Below the pieces are notes generated by a model. It had not been told where the DNA came from and did no database searches. It was given only the letters and a program-made list of their open reading frames with translations. Both the position numbers and the translations under genes were made by a program. DNA of 11,237 nt from Clostridiales bacterium UBA1770 (GTDB lineage: Bacteria > Bacillota > Clostridia > Oscillospirales > CAG-272), in NCBI GenBank assembly GCA_002315325.1, contig DCGU01000061.1, positions 1-11,237 on the forward strand. Reading direction: 5' to 3'. Within the stretch, counting starts at the first letter, position 1; the number at the start of each line of letters is the position of its first letter. This document shows positions 7,615 to 11,237 of the stretch, one piece after another.

Positions 7615-7917
7615 TCACTGCACTTCACTGAAAAACGCCAAAAAGACGGCCAGCGCGACCTGCAGCGCCAGCGCCAACCACACCGTGACACCGAAGTGAT
7701 ACTTGGTTTTGAAATTGGTTTTGTGCCGCAGCAGGTACATACCGAACAGTCCCCCGACGGCGCCGCCGAAGCCCATAAAGGACAACAGGGCAATCTCGGG
7801 CACGCGGGACGTACTTTCGTCCCGGGATTTAATTTTATCCACGGCGAACGCGCCGAACGTGATGACGCTCATTACCGCAACAGCAATGAGGTAGATTTGT
7901 ACCAAAGTTAACGTCAT
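7615..7917 (-). CDS. DUF1294 family membrane protein
   Basis: This 100-aa protein has the DUF1294 hallmarks: an N-terminal membrane helix (about 5-24), then DK (27-28), RVPE (38-41), the Gly-rich GFGGAVGGLFGM segment (49-60), RHKT (64-67) and a final membrane helix (about 75-95). The biochemical role of the family is not established. The start at 7917 has a strong AGGAAAGG SD at 7-nt spacing. A promoter lies at 8002-8030, giving a leader of roughly 80 nt. A GCGGG/CCCGC hairpin (7933-7949) sits just 5' of the SD and could modulate translation. It is the first gene of a two-gene operon with the Asn-rich membrane protein. Confidence 0.88.
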   Translation of the reverse strand: MTLTLVQIYLIAVAVMSVITFGAFAVDKIKSRDESTSRVPEIALLSFMGFGGAVGGLFGMYLLRHKTNFKTKYHFGVTVWLALALQVALAVFLAFFSEVQ

Positions 7918-7970
7918 TATTTATCCTTTCCTGCGGGGGGCAATCCCGCGACGGCAGTATCACTTAAAAA

Positions 7971-7990
7971 TTAGTTGCATATGTAACTGA
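7971..7990. promoter_or_regulatory. MarR-like operator dyad at the DUF1294 promoter
   Basis: TTAGTTGCATATGTAACTGA is a 20-bp dyad with 8 of 10 half-site positions symmetric around CATATG. It lies 12-31 bp downstream of the -10 box, at or just past the predicted start site, where a bound repressor would block transcription. The shape resembles MarR-family operators. No regulator gene is in the window, so the link is inference. Confidence 0.45.
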
Positions 7991-8001
7991 CTCTTAAGTC
8001 C

Positions 8002-8030
8002 AATATACTCAATTCCGTTTGATTTGTCAA
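8002..8030 (-). promoter_or_regulatory. Sigma-A type promoter of the DUF1294 operon
   Basis: On the minus strand a perfect -35 TTGACA (8025-8030) is followed after 17 nt by a -10 TATATT (8002-8007). Transcription should start near 7995 and run into the DUF1294 gene. Confidence 0.75.
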
Positions 8031-8091
8031 TAGTCAAATAATAAATGAGAACCATATTCCATCAAAACCTATTCACACCCCCAAAAACAGC

Positions 8092-8116
8092 AAAACGGCC
8101 CCCGATTCGGAGACCG
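8092..8116 (-). terminator. Rho-independent terminator left behind by the NSS-type transporter
   Basis: On the minus strand CGGTCTCC, loop GAATC and GGGGGCCG form an 8-bp stem with two G-U pairs, followed by TTTTGCTGTTTTT. It lies about 30 bp after the stop codon of the transporter fragment. Confidence 0.75.
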
Positions 8117-8144
8117 CTTTGTTTATTGATGCATGGCTGTTTAT

Positions 8145-8318
8145 TTAAATCACCGACAGCACCAGCACGACGGCAATGATGAGCGGCAGGACGTAGGACA
8201 TATAAGGCTTGATCCAGCGGGGGAGTTTGAGGCCGTTGCCGCTGTTGACTTCCGCCTCGAAGTTCTTCCAGCCCCAGCCGTAGCGGCAGGTGCAGAACAG
8301 CACGTAAATCAGGGAGCC
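8145..8318 (-). pseudogene. C-terminal remnant of a sodium:neurotransmitter symporter (NSS) family transporter
   Basis: In this frame the minus strand reads GSLIYVLFCTCRYGWGW, then KNFEAEVNSGNGLKLPRW, then a hydrophobic final helix (SYVLPLIIAVVLVLSVI) and TAA at 8145-8147. The GSLIYVLFC..RYGWGW.NF..E.N.G.G pattern followed by a last TM helix is what I recognise as the C-terminus of bacterial SNF/NSS Na+-dependent transporters. Only 57 of roughly 450 or more residues remain. Homology stops near 8318, where the sequence turns into a Gly-rich repeat of the opposite strand. There is no start codon or SD for this piece, but its terminator is intact. It is non-functional as a transporter. The family call rests on pattern memory. 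Confidence 0.65.
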
Positions 8319-8320
8319 AG

Positions 8321-8434
8321 AGCGGCGGTATGGGCGGCCTCGGCGGCTTCGGCGGCCTTGGCGGTTTCGGCGGTCTGGTTATCCCGGAAATCGACCCCGA
8401 GGGCGAGGTTGAAGACGGCACCGACGCTGAATAA
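8321..8434 (+). pseudogene. C-terminal remnant of a Gly-rich protein, with 9-nt tandem repeats
   Basis: The plus strand reads six 9-nt GGCGGNNTN units (8324-8377) coding GGL/GGF, then LVIPEIDPEGEVEDGTDAE and TAA at 8432-8434. The acidic tail after the Gly-rich run looks like the real C-terminus of a longer protein I do not recognise. An ATG at 8330 could make a 34-aa peptide, but no SD precedes it. Its 5' side joins directly to the symporter remnant. It ends 26 bp before the MBOAT start, so the lost gene may once have been the first gene of that operon. Confidence 0.5.
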
Positions 8435-8438
8435 GCGC

Positions 8439-8458
8439 CGGAACCCGCAACCGTTCCG
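8439..8458 (+). promoter_or_regulatory. Inverted repeat immediately before the MBOAT start codon
   Basis: CGGAAC (8439-8444) and GTTCCG (8453-8458) are perfect 6-bp arms around an 8-nt loop, 2 nt before the ATG at 8461. The only SD-like bases (GGAA) are inside the left arm and about 17 nt from the start, so the hairpin would hide them. Confidence 0.4.
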
Positions 8459-8460
8459 AT

Positions 8461-9873
8461 ATGGTTTTTTCAAGTTTAACCTTTTTGTTTCTGTTCCTGC
8501 CTGCGGTTTTGCTGGTGTATTTCACGGTGCCGCGGGCAGGCAGAAATGCCGTTTTATTCCTATTCAGCTTGGTCTTTTACGCGTGGGGCGAGCCGATTTA
8601 CGTCGGCCTGATGATATTCTCCACGATATTGGACTTTATCTGCGGCAAACTGGTTGATAAATATCGCGGGACGGGCAGGCAGAAAATCGGCCTGCTCATT
8701 TCGGTATTTGTCAATTTAGGTTTGCTTTTCTTTTTTAAGTACACCGACTTTTTCATTGCGTCGATCAATACGCTGTTCGGCACACAGCTGCAGCAATTGA
8801 ATCTGCCGCTCCCCATCGGTATTTCCTTCTACACCTTCCAAACCATGAGCTACACCATCGACGTGTACCGCGGCGACGCCAAGGTGCAGAACAATATCAT
8901 TTCGTTCGGCGCCTACGTTTCGCTCTTTCCGCAGCTGATTGCCGGGCCCATCGTGCGTTACCGCGACGTGGCGGAGCAGCTGGACAACCGCACGCATTCG
9001 TGGGACGCCTTCGGCATCGGTGCCGGACGGTTTACCGTGGGGCTATTCAAAAAGGTCGTTTTGGCCAACAATATCGGTATGCTGTGGGAAGCCGTCGCGG
9101 CAGCAGGCATTGCGGGCGACGGGGGCGTCGGCACGGCCGGTGCCTGGCTGGGTATCGTTGCCCACGCCTTCCAATATTATTTCGATTTCTCCGGCTACAG
9201 CGATATGGCCATCGGCCTGGGGTCGATGTTCGGCTTTACTTTCCTGGAAAACTTCAATTACCCCTACACGGCCGACAGCGTCACGGACTTTTGGCGCCGC
9301 TGGCATATGTCCATGGGCTCGTGGTTCCGCGACTACGTCTACATCCCCCTGGGCGGCAACAAGCGGGGGCTTATCGTGCAGTTACGTAACATCCTCATCG
9401 TTTGGCTATTGACGGGGCTCTGGCACGGCGCCTGCTGGAACTACGTGCTGTGGGGCCTGTGGTTCGGCACGATTCTTTTGTGCGAAAAGCTCTTCCTGCT
9501 GAAGGGCCTGCGCCGCATCCCGGCGGTTTTCCGCCATTTGTATGCCCTGCTCATGATCCTTTTAGGCGAGGTATTGTTCGCCCACGAACGCCTGGCAGAC
9601 GGCATCCGGTACCTCGGCGCCATGTTCGGTGCCGGCGGCGTCTTTGCCACCGACACGACGCGCTGGCTGCTTTTGTCCTATCTGCCGCTGCTGCTTTTGT
9701 GCGGACTGGCTTCCACGCCGCTGTTCAAAAACCTGTGGCAAAAAATCGCCGCCCGCGTCAAAGTGGGCGTTGTCACCGCGGCGGAGAGTGCCGGTATGGC
9801 CTGCGCCTTTGCGGTGAGCCTGTCGTACCTCATCAGCTCTTCCTACAACCCGTTCCTGTATTTTAGGTTTTAA
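8461..9873 (+). CDS. MBOAT family O-acyltransferase (AlgI/DltB/PatA-like)
   Basis: This 470-aa polytopic membrane protein moves acyl groups, usually acetyl, across the membrane for transfer to a surface polymer. The N-terminus MVFSSLTFLFLFLPAVLL is canonical for the AlgI branch and fixes the start at 8461. Family motifs in order are PLPIGISFYTFQTMSY (116-131), FPQLIAGPIVRY (156-167), FQYYFDFSGYSDMAIGLG (237-254), DFWRRWHMSMGSWFRDYVYIPLGG (276-299, including His282), and the catalytic LTGLWHGACWNYVLWG (317-332, His322). The length is normal and no lesion is seen. It is followed 14 bp later by its DHHW partner. The SD is unusually weak and a CGGAAC/GTTCCG dyad (8439-8458) abuts the start codon. 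No promoter is visible between the deletion scar and the gene. Substrate cannot be set from sequence; a polysaccharide or peptidoglycan is most likely. Confidence 0.95.
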   Translation: MVFSSLTFLFLFLPAVLLVYFTVPRAGRNAVLFLFSLVFYAWGEPIYVGLMIFSTILDFICGKLVDKYRGTGRQKIGLLISVFVNLGLLFFFKYTDFFIASINTLFGTQLQQLNLPLPIGISFYTFQTMSYTIDVYRGDAKVQNNIISFGAYVSLFPQLIAGPIVRYRDVAEQLDNRTHSWDAFGIGAGRFTVGLFKKVVLANNIGMLWEAVAAAGIAGDGGVGTAGAWLGIVAHAFQYYFDFSGYSDMAIGLGSMFGFTFLENFNYPYTADSVTDFWRRWHMSMGSWFRDYVYIPLGGNKRGLIVQLRNILIVWLLTGLWHGACWNYVLWGLWFGTILLCEKLFLLKGLRRIPAVFRHLYALLMILLGEVLFAHERLADGIRYLGAMFGAGGVFATDTTRWLLLSYLPLLLLCGLASTPLFKNLWQKIAARVKVGVVTAAESAGMACAFAVSLSYLISSSYNPFLYFRF

Positions 9874-9887
9874 GGAGGTGACGAATT

Positions 9888-10994
9888 GTGAAACGTAAAA
9901 TAATAACTATCGTATTCGTTGCTCTCTTGGCCGCCGGCGTCATCGCGTCGATTCTCGTGCCGGACAAATATTATTCCGCCAACGAAAAGCGGACGTTGAC
10001 GCAATTCCCCAAAATCACGTGGAAGCGGCTGTTCGCCGGCGACGTCGGCGACGACACCGAGGACTATCTGTCCGACCAGTTCCCTGCTCGCGACAAATGG
10101 GTCACCTTTAAAACGACGCTCGACCGCCTCTTGGGCAAAAAGGAGAGTAACGGCGTCTATTTCTGCGACGACGGTTACCTGCTGGCCGCACACACGTCCA
10201 TCAACGAGAATCAAGCGGTGTTAAACCTGCAGGCATTGCAGGTGCTGCAGGCCAATGCCGCGGCATCGGGTATCCCCATGACCGTTATGCTCGTCCCGAC
10301 GGCGGATTACGTCCTAACCGACAAACTCCCCGCCTACGCCCCGGTATACGACCAATCGATTTTGACAAATGCCGCCGTGCGCGGGGGCATCAACGTCATC
10401 GACGTGACGGACGCTCTGCGGGCACACGCCGACGAGTATATCTACTACAAAACCGACCACCACTGGACGACGCTGGGCGCGTACTACGCCTGGGCACAAT
10501 GGAAAACGGCCAAGGGAGAGGTGCCGACGGGAAAAGACGCCTACACCGTCACGACGCTATGCGACGATTTCCGCGGTACGGCGTTCAACAAGGTCAACTA
10601 CGAATTGGCCCCCTATGACGTGATGGAAGCCTGGACGCTGGCCCCGGGGCATGCCGTTTCCTATGAAAACGGCTACGAAACGGCGAGTGACATTTACGAC
10701 CGCTCGTACCTAACGGGCCGCGACCAATACGGCGTCTATCTGAGTTCCAACCGTTCGCAGACGACCGTCAAAGGTTGCGGCACGGGCAAACTGCTCATCA
10801 TCAAGGACTCCTTTGCCAACACCTTTGCCCAGTTCACGGTCGACGAGTACGAAGAGACGCATATGCTGGACCTGCGGTTCTACACGGGGTCGGTGCAAAA
10901 GTATATTGCGGACAACGGCATCACCGAGATTTTGGTGCTGTACAACGTCCCGAACTTTGCCGAGGACACGACCGTAACACGATGTTCCCGGTAA
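9888..10994 (+). CDS. DHHW family protein (AlgJ/AlgX-like SGNH-fold acetyltransferase partner of MBOAT)
   Basis: This 368-aa protein has an N-terminal membrane anchor or uncleaved signal (about 5-24) and an extracytoplasmic domain. It starts with GTG at 9888 behind an excellent SD (AAGGAGGTG, 9872-9880) that overlaps the MBOAT stop codon. Motifs are SANEKRTLTQFP (30-41), the DQFPARDKW segment (63-71), YYKTDHHWTTLGAYYAW (186-202, the name-giving DHHW at 190-193) and KLLIIKDSFAN (301-311). By analogy with AlgJ/AlgX, Asp190, His192 and Ser308 would form the catalytic triad that moves the acetyl group supplied by the MBOAT protein onto the polymer. The ending NFAEDTTVTRCSR is close to the usual family C-terminus, so the gene looks complete. 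A REPIN-like element follows 30 bp later. Confidence 0.93.
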   Translation: MKRKIITIVFVALLAAGVIASILVPDKYYSANEKRTLTQFPKITWKRLFAGDVGDDTEDYLSDQFPARDKWVTFKTTLDRLLGKKESNGVYFCDDGYLLAAHTSINENQAVLNLQALQVLQANAAASGIPMTVMLVPTADYVLTDKLPAYAPVYDQSILTNAAVRGGINVIDVTDALRAHADEYIYYKTDHHWTTLGAYYAWAQWKTAKGEVPTGKDAYTVTTLCDDFRGTAFNKVNYELAPYDVMEAWTLAPGHAVSYENGYETASDIYDRSYLTGRDQYGVYLSSNRSQTTVKGCGTGKLLIIKDSFANTFAQFTVDEYEETHMLDLRFYTGSVQKYIADNGITEILVLYNVPNFAEDTTVTRCSR

Positions 10995-11024
10995 CCAACC
11001 GTGATAAAAATCGATATATTCTTT

Positions 11025-11092
11025 GTAGGGGAGGGGTCTCCCCTCCCGTTTTCCTTTTGCGTCTTTTTCGGGAGGGGAAACCCCTCCCCTAC
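11025..11092. repeat. REPIN-like pair of inverted REP palindromes
   Basis: The left unit (11025-11048) begins GTAGGGGAGGGG and the right unit (11069-11092) is its reverse complement with a single difference, in the loop (TCT versus TTT). Each 24-nt unit is itself an 8-bp hairpin (GGGAGGGG/CCCCTCCC). A T-rich 20-nt spacer separates them. A GTAG head plus hairpin, two units in inverted order, is the REPIN layout. The T-run at 11095-11100 means the element may also end the MBOAT-DHHW transcript. It shares only its general design with the unit at 7141-7166. Confidence 0.75.
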
Positions 11093-11191
11093 GGTTTTTT
11101 CCACGCCTGCATCGTTCCGCCACAGGTTGAAACGGTGTTTTGCCAATCCGTCCCAACCAAAGCCAAGGCCGATTTCATATTTAATCAATCC

Positions 11192-11216
11192 AAAAAGGAA
11201 GCCGAGCCGGCTTCCT
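11192..11216 (-). terminator. Rho-independent terminator of a minus-strand gene beyond the right edge
   Basis: AGGAAGCC (11196-11203) and GGCTTCCT (11209-11216) form a perfect 8-bp stem with a 5-nt loop. Read on the minus strand it is followed by a T-tract (11192-11196), so it terminates transcription coming from the right. The coding end of that gene is not securely identified within the window. Confidence 0.75.
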
Positions 11217-11237
11217 CAGCCTGCTGACAAAGGGTTC

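Noticed and set aside
8133..8657. 174-aa plus-strand open frame across the deletion scar and MBOAT start
   Set aside because: It lies out of frame with both remnants and the MBOAT gene, contains Arg/Ala-rich shadow translation and no known motif.
10880..11188. 102-aa minus-strand open frame; its first 40 codons (LIKYEIGLGFGWDGLAKHRFNLWRN) look somewhat protein-like
   Set aside because: It starts with TTG without an SD just after a terminator, then reads through the REPIN and into the antisense of the DHHW gene. At best it is a decayed fragment of an unknown gene.

Overview
The window looks like a chromosomal stretch of a Gram-positive-type bacterium, probably an uncultured, possibly gut-associated, member of the Clostridia. 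The pointers are a lipobox lipoprotein and a secreted protein with FIVAR-like repeats, an MBOAT + DHHW acyltransferase pair of the kind common in Clostridia, strong SD sequences, and sigma-A promoters with perfect TTGACA boxes. This is inference: no rRNA or taxonomic marker gene is present.

Region 1 (about 89-6712, all on the minus strand) is a three-gene polymorphic-toxin operon read from one strong promoter at 6684-6712. In order of transcription it encodes a 1202-aa secreted protein with beta-rich N-terminal domains and about six FIVAR-like helical repeats; a 735-aa lipoprotein with a hydrophobic pre-toxin region, an autocleaving Hint domain and a C-terminal GHH-type HNH/Endo VII nuclease; and a SUKH (SMI1/KNR4) immunity protein. 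Gaps are 23 and 10 bp, and the immunity gene's SD overlaps the toxin stop codon. The likely logic is a surface-tethered nuclease released by Hint cleavage, self-protection by the SUKH protein, and a large secreted partner of unknown role.

Region 2 (about 6713-7306) has no credible gene. It holds an unexplained long imperfect inverted repeat (6797-6881), a single GTAGGG-type REP-like palindrome (7141-7166) and the terminator of the next operon (7251-7287).

Region 3 (7307-8030, minus strand) is a small two-gene operon: a DUF1294 membrane protein and an Asn-rich two-TM protein. It has a clear promoter, and a MarR-like dyad sits beside the predicted start of transcription.

Region 4 (8092-8460) is a deletion scar. 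The last 57 codons of a sodium:neurotransmitter symporter-type transporter (minus strand, terminator still in place) abut the last codons of a Gly-rich protein (plus strand). Both genes lack their 5' parts.

Region 5 (8461-10994, plus strand) is an intact MBOAT O-acyltransferase and DHHW protein operon, likely for acetylation of a cell-surface polymer. It is followed by a REPIN-like inverted pair of REP elements (11025-11092) and a terminator (11192-11216) that points left, for a minus-strand gene beyond the right edge.
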